Assembly (NCBI GenBank): GCA_017391545.1
Contig: JAFOYD010000194.1
Span: forward strand, 1-5,301
Direction of reading: 5' to 3'
Origin: Lachnospiraceae bacterium
GTDB taxonomy: Bacteria > Bacillota > Clostridia > Lachnospirales > Lachnospiraceae
DNA: 5,301 nucleotides
Part shown: one piece after another, positions 1-5,301 of the stretch
Numbering within the stretch: the first letter of the stretch is position 1
How the letters are laid out: every line of letters begins with the position of its first letter
Translations under genes and position numbers: made by a program
The notes under the pieces: model-generated
Database searches by the model: none
Told to the model about the DNA's origin: nothing
The model's input: only the letters and a program-made list of their open reading frames with translations

Positions 1-709
1 TCGCACCTTCAAGCTCGCCCAGGATCTTGTCCATCTCCTGCTTCGATGCAATTTCTGCTTTTCCATCGTCTGTTCCGTAATACTTCGCGATTAATGGCTT
101 CTTCTCGCCTTGGATTTTGAGCGATGCATCAAGTGTCCAATATTCTTCAGGAATGAATGCATTGATTTCATCCTCCCTGTCGCATATGATACGAAGTGCA
201 ACTGACTGCACACGTCCCGCGCTCAGTCCTCTCTTGATCTTAGCCCACAAAAGGGGTGATATCCGATAGCCTACCATTCTGTCAAGCATACGTCTTGCCT
301 GCTGCGCATCTACCAGATTCATATCAATTTCTCTTGGATTTTTTAAGGATTCCTTTACTGCATTCTTGGTAATCTCATTAAAAGTGATACGATAAACCTT
401 TTTGTCTTCCAATTTTAAAGCGATATACAAATGCCACGAAATAGCCTCTCCCTCGCGGTCAGGGTCCGTTGCAAGATAAATCTTTTCCGCTTTTTTGACT
501 TCTTTGCGAAGCTTTGCTAAGATATCTCCTTTTCCCCGGATTGTTATATATTTCGGTTCATAATCGTTTGCCGCATCAAATCCCAACTGGCTCTTAGGCA
601 TATCACGTACATGACCGTTGCTTGCCAATACCTCATAATTCGTACCCAAAAACTTCTTAATTGTCTTTACCTTGGCGGGTGACTCTACTATTACCAAATA
701 TTTTGCCAT
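1..709 (-). CDS. topA: DNA topoisomerase I (type IA), N-terminal 236 codons, cut by window edge
   Basis: Type IA topoisomerase that relaxes negative supercoils by cutting one strand through a 5'-phosphotyrosine and passing the other strand; it acts on the chromosome behind RNA polymerase. The visible part starts MAKYLVIVESPAKVKTIKKF, the typical TOPRIM opening, with E9 and K13 at the usual active-site positions. The TOPRIM acidic motif TDPDREGEA is at residues 81-89 (D82, D84, E86, the Mg-binding acids). Next come the family blocks ITFNEIT (108-114), DAQQARRMLDRMVGYRISPLLW (134-155) and GLSAGRVQSVALRIICDRE (161-179). The catalytic tyrosine lies beyond the window. The ATG at 709-707 is preceded by AAGGGG about eight bases upstream, and no longer start fits the family. 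The gene lies 106 bases after dprA, the dprA-topA order known from Bacillus and clostridia, and has its own promoter in that gap. Identification is very secure. Confidence 0.98.
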   Translation of the reverse strand, partial: MAKYLVIVESPAKVKTIKKFLGTNYEVLASNGHVRDMPKSQLGFDAANDYEPKYITIRGKGDILAKLRKEVKKAEKIYLATDPDREGEAISWHLYIALKLEDKKVYRITFNEITKNAVKESLKNPREIDMNLVDAQQARRMLDRMVGYRISPLLWAKIKRGLSAGRVQSVALRIICDREDEINAFIPEEYWTLDASLKIQGEKKPLIAKYYGTDDGKAEIASKQEMDKILGELEGA

Positions 710-761
710 AATGCTACCCCTTATCCTGGTATTATTTCATTATAATACTTTACAGTTCACC

Positions 762-790
762 ACTATAACCTAATTTTCAAATCGTGGCAA
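762..790 (-). promoter_or_regulatory. Predicted sigma-A promoter of topA
   Basis: Read on the minus strand, TTGCCA (790-785, five of six to TTGACA) is separated by exactly 17 bases from TATAGT (767-762, five of six to TATAAT). This predicts a transcript starting near 755 and a leader of about 45 bases before the topA ATG. A second TATAAT lies at 744-739, but no fair -35 hexamer sits 17 bases above it. No terminator hairpin is visible after dprA, so topA may also receive readthrough from yifB-dprA. Confidence 0.65.
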
Positions 791-815
791 GTAATATTTT
801 TATAAATTTTCATTT

Positions 816-2054
816 TTAACGATTTAATGCTGCATCCGGCGACAGGCAGTATTGTCCGTTTTGACGCAATGCCAGCCCCTTGAGTTCGAGCTCCACAAGT
901 CCCTGGCAGATCTGCGGCATACCACAAATACTTCCGCTTTCTCTAAGCTTCCTGATCAGAAAATCCTGTGTGACCGGCAAAACATCTAATTGCCTGATGA
1001 TTTCCTGCGCCATCGGTGAAAGGCTGTTATCGTTTGACTTGCTCTTCCTTTTTTGCTCCAGACCTGTTTCCATCGTGTTATCTGTCAGTTCCTCCCATGC
1101 CATATCATGAATGATATCCTCAGGATCAGTGGCGATGGCAGCTCCCTGTCGCAACAGCTCGTTGCATCCCATGCTAAGTCCGTCTGTACATCTTCCAGGA
1201 ATCGCATAGACTTCTCTTCCCTGTTCCAAGGCCATATCAACAGTAATCAGTGTTCCACTCTTTTTCCTCGCTTCCACCACCAGCACCACATCTGCAAGCG
1301 CACTGATGATTCGGTTTCTCGGCGGGAAAAGTATCGGCCTTGGTTCCATCCCCGGCGGATATTCCGAGATCACCCCTCCTTTTTCCAGAAGCTGTCTGTA
1401 CAATGGCTCGTTTGACCGTGGATACACAACATCCACTCCACACCCAAGCACTCCATAGGAACATCCACCCGCAGTCAGAGCCGCTCTCTGACTGATTCCA
1501 TCGATACCAAGTGCCATACCGCTGATAATGCTGATACCTTGCGATGCAAGCTTTGTCGCAAAGCTCTCTGCCATACACTTCCCGTATTCACTGCACTTTC
1601 TGGCTCCAATCATTGCAACTGCAGGTATTTTTTCATCAGGAAGCTTCCCTTTGTAAAAAATCCCAAAGGGAGGATTTGGTATGTTTTTCAGTTTTTGCGG
1701 AAAATCAGATGTCCGGCAATAGGTATAGCTGATTCCAAGCCCCGACACATAATCCCAAACCCGTTGTGGCTCATATCGCTTGCGCTGTTGTAAAATCTGT
1801 TCACAGCCTTTCGAACCAATGAGGGCTGTTAATTGTCTGTCTGTCATATAATAAACATCCCTGACGCTTCCTGCTGCGTCAAGGAGCCTGAATTTTGTCT
1901 CACTTGGCAACCAATAGATCGTGTCAAGCCAGCAGGCATACATTTTTTGCTGTTGTTCTTCTGACTGCCGCCGTAAATTATCCACATTTTTCATTACGCT
2001 TTTTATTCCTCCGCACCAACTCATCCCTTCTTTATAAATAGTATCTGTTGTCAT
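816..2054 (-). CDS. dprA: DNA-processing protein DprA (Smf)
   Basis: DprA binds single-stranded DNA entering during natural transformation, protects it and loads RecA; it is cytoplasmic and widespread even in species not known to be competent. The Rossmann-like core shows the family motifs: MIGAR (148-152), SGMALGIDGISQRAAL (178-193), GCGVDVVYP (204-212), FPPRNRIIS (243-251), SGTLIT (266-271), GREVYAIPG (279-287) and GCNELLRQGA (296-305). The C-terminal part (about 346-405) fits the small winged-helix (DML1-like) domain found on many DprA proteins. The longest form starts at ATG 2054, inside the end of yifB, but it has only a poor SD and adds about 37 residues with no family counterpart. ATG 1994 has a GGAGG 13 bases upstream, and ATG 1943 sits right before the conserved N-terminal domain; the true start is uncertain. 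It is probably translated with yifB, which overlaps it by 23 bases. Confidence 0.96.
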   Translation of the reverse strand: MTTDTIYKEGMSWCGGIKSVMKNVDNLRRQSEEQQQKMYACWLDTIYWLPSETKFRLLDAAGSVRDVYYMTDRQLTALIGSKGCEQILQQRKRYEPQRVWDYVSGLGISYTYCRTSDFPQKLKNIPNPPFGIFYKGKLPDEKIPAVAMIGARKCSEYGKCMAESFATKLASQGISIISGMALGIDGISQRAALTAGGCSYGVLGCGVDVVYPRSNEPLYRQLLEKGGVISEYPPGMEPRPILFPPRNRIISALADVVLVVEARKKSGTLITVDMALEQGREVYAIPGRCTDGLSMGCNELLRQGAAIATDPEDIIHDMAWEELTDNTMETGLEQKRKSKSNDNSLSPMAQEIIRQLDVLPVTQDFLIRKLRESGSICGMPQICQGLVELELKGLALRQNGQYCLSPDAALNR

Positions 2055-3573
2055 TCATCCGATAGCATATCGCTTCGCCAAGATGTTCTGTACTGATATT
2101 CTGCTTTTGGTCAAGATCAGCGATCGTCCTTGCTACCTTTATAATCTTATGATATGCTCTGGCAGAAAGATTCATCCTTGTAAACGCTTCCTCCATCATC
2201 TCCTGTTCCTTGTCCCCAAGCCTGCAATATTCCTTGATATCACCTGCGCCCAACTCTGCATTGAATCGGTAGCGTGTCCCCTTATACCGGCTCTTCTGTC
2301 GCTCCCTTGCCTCCATGACACGAGCCTTTATTTTTGCACTGCTCTCATTTCTCATGTCTGCTGACAACTGTCTGATATCAACTCTTGGTGCTTCTGTCAT
2401 GACATCTATTCTGTCCAATATAGGCCCTGATATCCTTGAAAGATACTTTTTCACCTCAACCTCTGAGCAGGAACATTTATCCCGGTCAGGAAAATATCCG
2501 CATGGGCATGGATTCATGGCAGCCACCAGCATAAAATCAGCCGGATACACAAAGCTTCCGTAAGTTCTTGCTATGTGTATACGCTTATCCTCAAGAGGCT
2601 GTCTGAGGATTTCAAGCGTATTCCTCCGATATTCCGGAAGCTCATCCATAAACAATACCCCACGATGCGCCAATGAAATCACTCCGGGCTTTGGTATACG
2701 TCCTCCGCCCGCAAGTGCCTGTTCTGATATGGTGTGGTGTGGGTCCAGAAATGGTCTTTTGGTAATCAGCGCCTTTTTGTCATCAAGTTGGCCTGCTACG
2801 CTGTAGATTGTAGATACTTCAAGACTTTCATCCATTGACAGATCAGGCAGAATCGTCGGTATCCTTTTTGCGATCATCGTCTTACCTGAACCTGGAGGTC
2901 CTATCATCAGGATGTGATGAAAGCCTGCCGCTGCCACCTCCACTGCACGTTTTACAGCCTCCTGACCATTGATATCCGCAAAATCCACATCCGCATCAAT
3001 TTCCTCAAGGTTGTCCATCTGCGTCTGTCTGGCAGGCGCTATCCTTTGTGCCTTTCGTTCCTCCACTTCTCTCAGATATGTTATGGTTTCCATCAAATCA
3101 GTCACTCCGATGATTTCAATGCCATCAATGATCGCTCCTTCCCTCACATTTGCTTTTGGCACGATACATCTTTTCACATTTTCCAGTTTTGCTCTTTGTA
3201 CAATCGGAAGTACACCTTTTACAGTTCTCACCTCACCGTTAAGGCCCAGTTCTCCAACAATCAGTGTATTTCGGATTCCTTCTTCCGGTATCATCCCCAT
3301 TGAGACAAGCATTCCGATTGCAATCGGCAAATCATAGGATGCTCCCTCTTTTCTCATCTCAGCAGGAGATATACTCACCGTAATGCGCATCGGAGGTATG
3401 TCTATTGAAGCATTTTTCAGCGCAACCCTGACACGTTCCTTTGCCTCTCTTACCTCATTATTGAGTTGCCCCACCATTTCAAAAACGGGCAGCCCCTTAG
3501 ATGAATCAACCTCCACCGTCGCAATCACACTTTCAATACCATTGATTGCACCTGTAATTACCCTACTATACAT
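2032..3573 (-). CDS. yifB: YifB/ComM family magnesium-chelatase-like AAA+ ATPase
   Basis: Family members include ComM, a ring-forming helicase shown in Gram-negative competent bacteria to drive branch migration during integration of transforming DNA; in Firmicutes the role is inferred. Residues 1 to about 170 are the Lon-protease-like N-terminal domain (MYSRVITGAINGIE start, ISPAEMRKEGASYDLPIAIG at 68-87, GELGLNGEVRTVKGVLP at 107-123) without a Lon-type catalytic serine motif. The AAA+ module has Walker A GPPGSGKT (225-232), Walker B GVLFMDELPEY (305-315, D310/E311), a four-cysteine cluster C356/C358/C367/C369 after AAMNP that may bind zinc, SGPILDRID with arginine-finger candidate R388, and a sensor-2 type region YHKIIKVARTIADL (474-487). 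At 513 residues it is full length. The ATG at 3573 has AAAGGAG eight bases upstream. It is the first gene of a unit with dprA. Confidence 0.96.
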   Translation of the reverse strand: MYSRVITGAINGIESVIATVEVDSSKGLPVFEMVGQLNNEVREAKERVRVALKNASIDIPPMRITVSISPAEMRKEGASYDLPIAIGMLVSMGMIPEEGIRNTLIVGELGLNGEVRTVKGVLPIVQRAKLENVKRCIVPKANVREGAIIDGIEIIGVTDLMETITYLREVEERKAQRIAPARQTQMDNLEEIDADVDFADINGQEAVKRAVEVAAAGFHHILMIGPPGSGKTMIAKRIPTILPDLSMDESLEVSTIYSVAGQLDDKKALITKRPFLDPHHTISEQALAGGGRIPKPGVISLAHRGVLFMDELPEYRRNTLEILRQPLEDKRIHIARTYGSFVYPADFMLVAAMNPCPCGYFPDRDKCSCSEVEVKKYLSRISGPILDRIDVMTEAPRVDIRQLSADMRNESSAKIKARVMEARERQKSRYKGTRYRFNAELGAGDIKEYCRLGDKEQEMMEEAFTRMNLSARAYHKIIKVARTIADLDQKQNISTEHLGEAICYRMNDNRYYL

Positions 3574-3599
3574 TCATTACTCTCCTTTGTATCATTTTC

Positions 3600-3632
3600 A
3601 TGTCCTGCTCATTGGCTTTTGGCTGCAGACAT
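3600..3632 (-). promoter_or_regulatory. Possible hairpin in the yifB leader
   Basis: On the minus strand ATGTCTGC (3632-3625) can pair with GCAGGACAT (3608-3600) as an eight-pair stem with one bulged G, closing a 16-base loop. It would lie in the predicted yifB leader, ending 11 bases above the SD. No T-run follows, so it is not a terminator. The pairing is modest and may be chance. Confidence 0.25.
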
Positions 3633-3647
3633 TTATTTTAGTTATAT

Positions 3648-3676
3648 ATCATAGTTAAAAGGTCATTACAATGCAA
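3648..3676 (-). promoter_or_regulatory. Predicted sigma-A promoter of yifB-dprA
   Basis: On the minus strand TTGCAT (3676-3671) lies 17 bases before TATGAT (3653-3648, five of six to TATAAT). The -35 is only a fair match, with the TTG conserved. The start point would be near 3641, giving a leader of about 68 bases. No rho-independent terminator is visible between sigK and this site, so low-level readthrough from sigK is also possible. Confidence 0.5.
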
Positions 3677-3706
3677 ATGTAAAAAATAGGCTCTGAAATG
3701 TAAAAA
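3675..3706 (-). repeat. Two direct repeats of TTTTTACATTT, 21 bp apart
   Basis: The 11-base word TTTTTACATTT (minus strand) occurs at 3706-3696 and again at 3685-3675, a period of 21 bases or two helical turns. The pair fills the space between the sigK stop codon and the yifB -35, and the second copy overlaps the -35 by two bases. It may be a paired regulator site or AT-rich chance. Confidence 0.6.
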
Positions 3707-4366
3707 TTAACACAGATTTGCTTCTTCGAGACCTGCCTTAAGTTTTTCCAACGCTTTTTTCTCAATGCGGGATACATAGCTTCTGGAAATGCCAAGCATC
3801 TTCCCAATATCCCTCTGTGTCATTTCATCACCACTAAATGTTCTGTCATTCATTCCATACCGCAGTTTAATAATTTCCCGTTCCCTGTCATCGAGCTTTT
3901 CCTCAATCAGAATCCATAGGCACCGCAATTTTGCCATTGTGTCCATATCATCGATCACATCATGTTGTTCCTGTTCGCAAATATCGATAAGATTGATCTC
4001 ATTCCCTTCCTTATCCGTTCCAATCGGTTCATACAGTGATACTTCCCGCGTAATTTTCTTTCTTGACCGGAACATCATCAAAAGTTCATTGTCTATACAT
4101 TTGGCAGCATATGTCGCAAGTCTGCTTCCCTTCTCTGCATTAAAGGTATTGACTGCCTTAATAAGTCCTATGGTGCCTATTGAGATCAGATCCTCCATGT
4201 CCTCTCCACAGCCCATGTATTTTTTGGACACATGCGCCACCAAACGCAGATTTCTCTCAATCAAAGTCTGCCTTGCCCTGTGAGCTGCTTCCAGGTCCTC
4301 GCCATTCATTATTCCCAAATACTCGACTTCCTCTTTGGCAGATAAAGGTTGCTCAAAGGTCTTCAA
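3707..4366 (-). CDS. sigK: RNA polymerase sporulation sigma factor, SigK type, no pro-sequence
   Basis: Sigma-70 family factor; SigK directs late mother-cell transcription (coat, cortex, lysis) during endospore formation. The N-terminus KTFEQPLSAKEEVEYL matches where mature SigK begins. Region 2 spans about 34-104, with NLRLVAHVSKKY (39-50), DLISIGTIGLIKAVNTF (59-75) and the -10-recognition block RLATYAAKCIDNELLMMFRSRKK (82-104). The SigE/SigK signature VSLYEPIGTDKEGNEINLIDI is at 109-129. Region 4 spans 158-210, with the helix-turn-helix MTQRDIGKMLGISRSYVSRIEKKALEKL at 182-209. The only usable start is TTG 4366, with GGGGG six bases upstream; the frame is open above it only back to a TAA at 4417 and has no ATG, GTG or TTG, so there is no room for the roughly 20-residue pro-sequence of Bacillus SigK. 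A few residues are inserted before the TLIERNL motif compared with Bacillus. SigE is the alternative family, but its longer N-terminus and processing region are absent. Confidence 0.9.
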   Translation of the reverse strand: MKTFEQPLSAKEEVEYLGIMNGEDLEAAHRARQTLIERNLRLVAHVSKKYMGCGEDMEDLISIGTIGLIKAVNTFNAEKGSRLATYAAKCIDNELLMMFRSRKKITREVSLYEPIGTDKEGNEINLIDICEQEQHDVIDDMDTMAKLRCLWILIEEKLDDREREIIKLRYGMNDRTFSGDEMTQRDIGKMLGISRSYVSRIEKKALEKLKAGLEEANLC

Positions 4367-4392
4367 GAAATGCCCCCGGGACTCATTTATTC

Positions 4393-4420
4393 TATTGTAT
4401 GAATTGTACTGTCCTTAAGT
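4393..4420 (-). promoter_or_regulatory. Predicted sigma-E/sigma-K mother-cell promoter of sigK, with SpoIIID-like box
   Basis: On the minus strand CATACAATA (4401-4393) fits the sigma-K -10 form CATAnnnTA exactly, and its first eight bases fit the sigma-E -10 form CATACAMT. An AC (4420-4419) lies 17 bases upstream, as in the sigma-K -35. The sigma-E -35 match is weaker. Between them AAGGACAGTA (4416-4407) matches the SpoIIID consensus WWRRACARNY at all but the last base. The predicted start is about 20 bases before the TTG codon. A sigma-A reading (TTTGGA, 17 bases, TACAAT) is also possible but has a weak -35. Confidence 0.6.
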
Positions 4421-4434
4421 GCCTTTCCAAACGC

Positions 4435-4463
4435 AAAAATCGGATGCCAAAGCATCCGATTTT
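4435..4463 (-). terminator. Rho-independent terminator of the small unknown gene
   Basis: A perfect 12-bp stem, AAAATCGGATGC (4463-4452) with GCATCCGATTTT (4447-4436), closes the tetraloop TTTG on the minus strand and runs into five T residues. It begins 23 bases after the stop codon at 4487 and separates this gene from the sigK promoter. On the plus strand the T-run is shorter, and no plus-strand gene points at it. Confidence 0.9.
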
Positions 4464-4486
4464 AATAAAAAAATATGTATGTTTCA

Positions 4487-4783
4487 TTAACATCCCTGAT
4501 AAGCACTTAAGAACTTCATGATCGATCTGGCCTCCATCATTGCCCAGCGATCATTTCTTGCAGATGTAATACTCGCACCACTTGTACTGATCGTAACATC
4601 GTGTAGTGAATGTCTGCCTTTCAAATGAAGGCAATTATCATCGCTGGCGTAGACACCCCTGATATCAGCACATTTTTCAAGGATAATATACTTCATCAAA
4701 GCTACCTTGTCTGCGCAGCAAAGCTTTCTTGAATATTCCTCTGTCTCTTTCCGACTCTTAGCCTTTGTAACAATACATCTCAT
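4487..4783 (-). CDS. Small protein of unknown function (98 residues)
   Basis: I do not recognise the family. The ATG at 4783 has AGGGG seven bases upstream, a near-consensus sigma-A promoter lies about 40 bases further up, and a terminator follows the stop, so this looks like a real single-gene unit. The protein is basic at its N-terminus (MRCIVTKAKSRKETEEYSRK), has six cysteines (C3, C22, C23, C38, C51, C98) and shows no signal peptide, membrane segment or DNA-binding motif. Predicted order by eye: a short strand (1-8), helices (about 11-37), strands around ADIRGVY (39-45), NCLHLKG (50-56) and HDVTIST (61-67), then a helix ARNDRWAMMEARSIMKFLSA (75-94). This strand and helix order recalls the HPr fold, and HDVTISTSGA resembles the last HPr strand, but the phosphorylated-histidine motif is absent and the likeness is weak. 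Its neighbours do not suggest a role. Confidence 0.8.
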   Translation of the reverse strand: MRCIVTKAKSRKETEEYSRKLCCADKVALMKYIILEKCADIRGVYASDDNCLHLKGRHSLHDVTISTSGASITSARNDRWAMMEARSIMKFLSAYQGC

Positions 4784-4819
4784 ATTAAATCCCCTTTTAT
4801 AAATAAATAACTTATGTTA

Positions 4820-4848
4820 ATTATACCGTAAAACAATTTTACATGCAA
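4820..4848 (-). promoter_or_regulatory. Sigma-A promoter of the small gene with palindrome in the spacer
   Basis: On the minus strand TTGCAT (4848-4843) is followed after exactly 17 bases by a perfect TATAAT (4825-4820). The spacer contains GTAAAATTGTTTTAC (4842-4828), a perfect inverted repeat with six-base arms and a three-base centre. Its place between -35 and -10 is typical of a repressor operator. Transcription would start near 4813, about 30 bases before the ATG. The regulator is not identifiable from this window. Confidence 0.8.
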
Positions 4849-4943
4849 CACTTTTTGTATATTTTTTACATCAATTAGTAGATTTTCTCTTCTTATTTTG
4901 TGATTTATTATAGTTCATAAGTACCATTATTTGACATATAAAC

Positions 4944-4977
4944 AAAAAAACTCCGCCAGCCTTACGGTTGGCGGAGT
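4944..4977 (-). terminator. Rho-independent terminator of ppdK
   Basis: On the minus strand ACTCCGCCA (4977-4969) pairs with TGGCGGAGT (4958-4950) over nine base pairs. An A-C mismatch, two further C-G pairs and a GTAA loop extend the hairpin, and a run of seven T follows (4950-4944). It begins 27 bases after the ppdK stop codon and is a strong intrinsic terminator, so the small gene downstream depends on its own promoter. Confidence 0.95.
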
Positions 4978-5004
4978 AAAATATACCTATTTTATTAATA
5001 TTTA

Positions 5005-5301
5005 TTACATCTCAGCGATTGCTGCCTGAGCTGCTGCAAGTCTTGCGATAGGTACACGGAATGGTGAACATGATACATAATCAAGACCAATCTTGTGGCA
5101 GAATTCTACGGAAGAAGGATCTCCACCGTGCTCTCCACAGATACCTACATGAAGCTTAGGATTTACAGGCTTACCAAGTTTGAGTGCCATATCCATGAGC
5201 TTACCAACACCTGTCTGATCAAGCTTAGCAAACGGATCGTTCTCGAAGATCTTTGTATCATAGTAAGCATCCAGGAACTTACCAGCGTCATCACGAGAGA
5301 A
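5005..5301 (-). CDS. ppdK: Pyruvate phosphate dikinase, C-terminal 98 residues, cut by window edge
   Basis: Cytoplasmic enzyme that interconverts pyruvate + ATP + Pi with PEP + AMP + PPi; in anaerobic clostridia it often works with PPi in glycolysis or supplies PEP. The fragment is the end of the pyruvate/PEP-binding TIM-barrel domain. It opens FSRDDAGKFLDAYYDTKIF, then DPFAKLDQTGVGKLMDMAL (22-40), then GICGEHGGDPSSVEFCH (53-69), carrying the catalytic proton-donor cysteine (C55 of the fragment), and ends YVSCSPFRVPIARLAAAQAAIAEM. These blocks separate PPDK from PEP synthase and PTS enzyme I, which share the fold. The frame is open to the window edge and stops at TAA 5007-5005. Seven of eight lysines use AAG, in keeping with high expression. 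A strong terminator follows. Confidence 0.97.
   Translation of the reverse strand, partial: FSRDDAGKFLDAYYDTKIFENDPFAKLDQTGVGKLMDMALKLGKPVNPKLHVGICGEHGGDPSSVEFCHKIGLDYVSCSPFRVPIARLAAAQAAIAEM

Noticed and set aside
353..364. Possible frameshift or truncation in topA
   Set aside because: The frame is open and motif-complete from 709 to the window edge; the gene is only cut by the window.
880..1415. Open frames on the plus strand across dprA
   Set aside because: They lie wholly antisense to a clear dprA, have no SD or promoter, and give serine-, cysteine- and leucine-rich translations typical of shadow frames.
1237..1578. 113-codon minus-strand frame inside dprA in another frame
   Set aside because: Fully nested in dprA, out of frame with it, with no motif; Gly/Trp/Arg-rich shadow translation.
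2914..3337. Overlapping plus-strand frames of 120-130 codons across yifB
   Set aside because: Antisense to conserved yifB codons, rich in Cys/His/Phe/Ser, no recognisable motif and no ribosome binding site.
3789..4283. 164-codon plus-strand frame opposite sigK
   Set aside because: Low-complexity Ser/Ile/Leu translation mirroring the sigK codons; no start signals. sigK itself is unambiguous.
4435..4463. Perfect inverted repeat read as an operator or a transposon end
   Set aside because: Tetraloop, GC core, following T-run and position right after a stop codon make it an intrinsic terminator; no target-site duplication or transposase nearby.
4906..4911. TATAAT on the minus strand as a second promoter for the small gene
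   Set aside because: The hexamer 17 bases upstream (GTCAAA) is a poor -35, and the closer TTGCAT/TATAAT pair explains the gene better.
4931..4936. Perfect TTGACA on the plus strand
   Set aside because: No -10 hexamer at 16-18 bases downstream, where the ppdK terminator hairpin lies, and no plus-strand gene follows.

Overview
All six genes in this window read leftward on the minus strand. The proteins and the AT-rich, SD-led intergenic regions point to a low-to-moderate GC anaerobic Firmicute, most likely a spore-forming clostridium of the Lachnospiraceae type. The evidence is a sporulation sigma factor of the SigK family, a clostridial-type pyruvate phosphate dikinase, and the gene order yifB-dprA-topA. 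The genus cannot be fixed from sequence reading alone.

Layout in transcription order, right to left. (1) 5301-5005: the last 98 codons of ppdK, closed by a strong rho-independent terminator at 4977-4944. (2) 4783-4487: a 98-residue protein of unknown function. It has a near-consensus sigma-A promoter whose 17-bp spacer holds a perfect palindrome, and its own hairpin terminator at 4463-4435. (3) 4366-3707: a SigK-type sporulation sigma factor starting at TTG with no pro-sequence. It sits behind a promoter that looks like a mother-cell (sigma-E/sigma-K) promoter with a SpoIIID-like box. (4) 3573-2032: YifB/ComM AAA+ ATPase. (5) 2054-816: DprA, overlapping the end of yifB by 23 bases. (6) 709-1: the first 236 codons of topA (DNA topoisomerase I), with its own promoter in the dprA-topA gap.

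yifB and dprA form a tight, probably co-transcribed pair for handling incoming or recombining single-stranded DNA: DprA loads RecA on ssDNA, and ComM/YifB is a branch-migration helicase. topA follows in the order known from other Firmicutes and adds supercoiling control, but it can be transcribed alone. sigK is a separate sporulation unit between this DNA-processing block and the metabolic gene ppdK.

No gene-free stretch exceeds 300 bases. The longest, 4784-5004 (221 bases), holds the ppdK terminator and the promoter of the small gene. I see no mobile element, CRISPR array, tRNA or rRNA. The window is mostly core genome; I found no convincing undescribed multi-gene system. The points most worth a second look are the sigK control region and the small unknown gene with its palindromic operator candidate.
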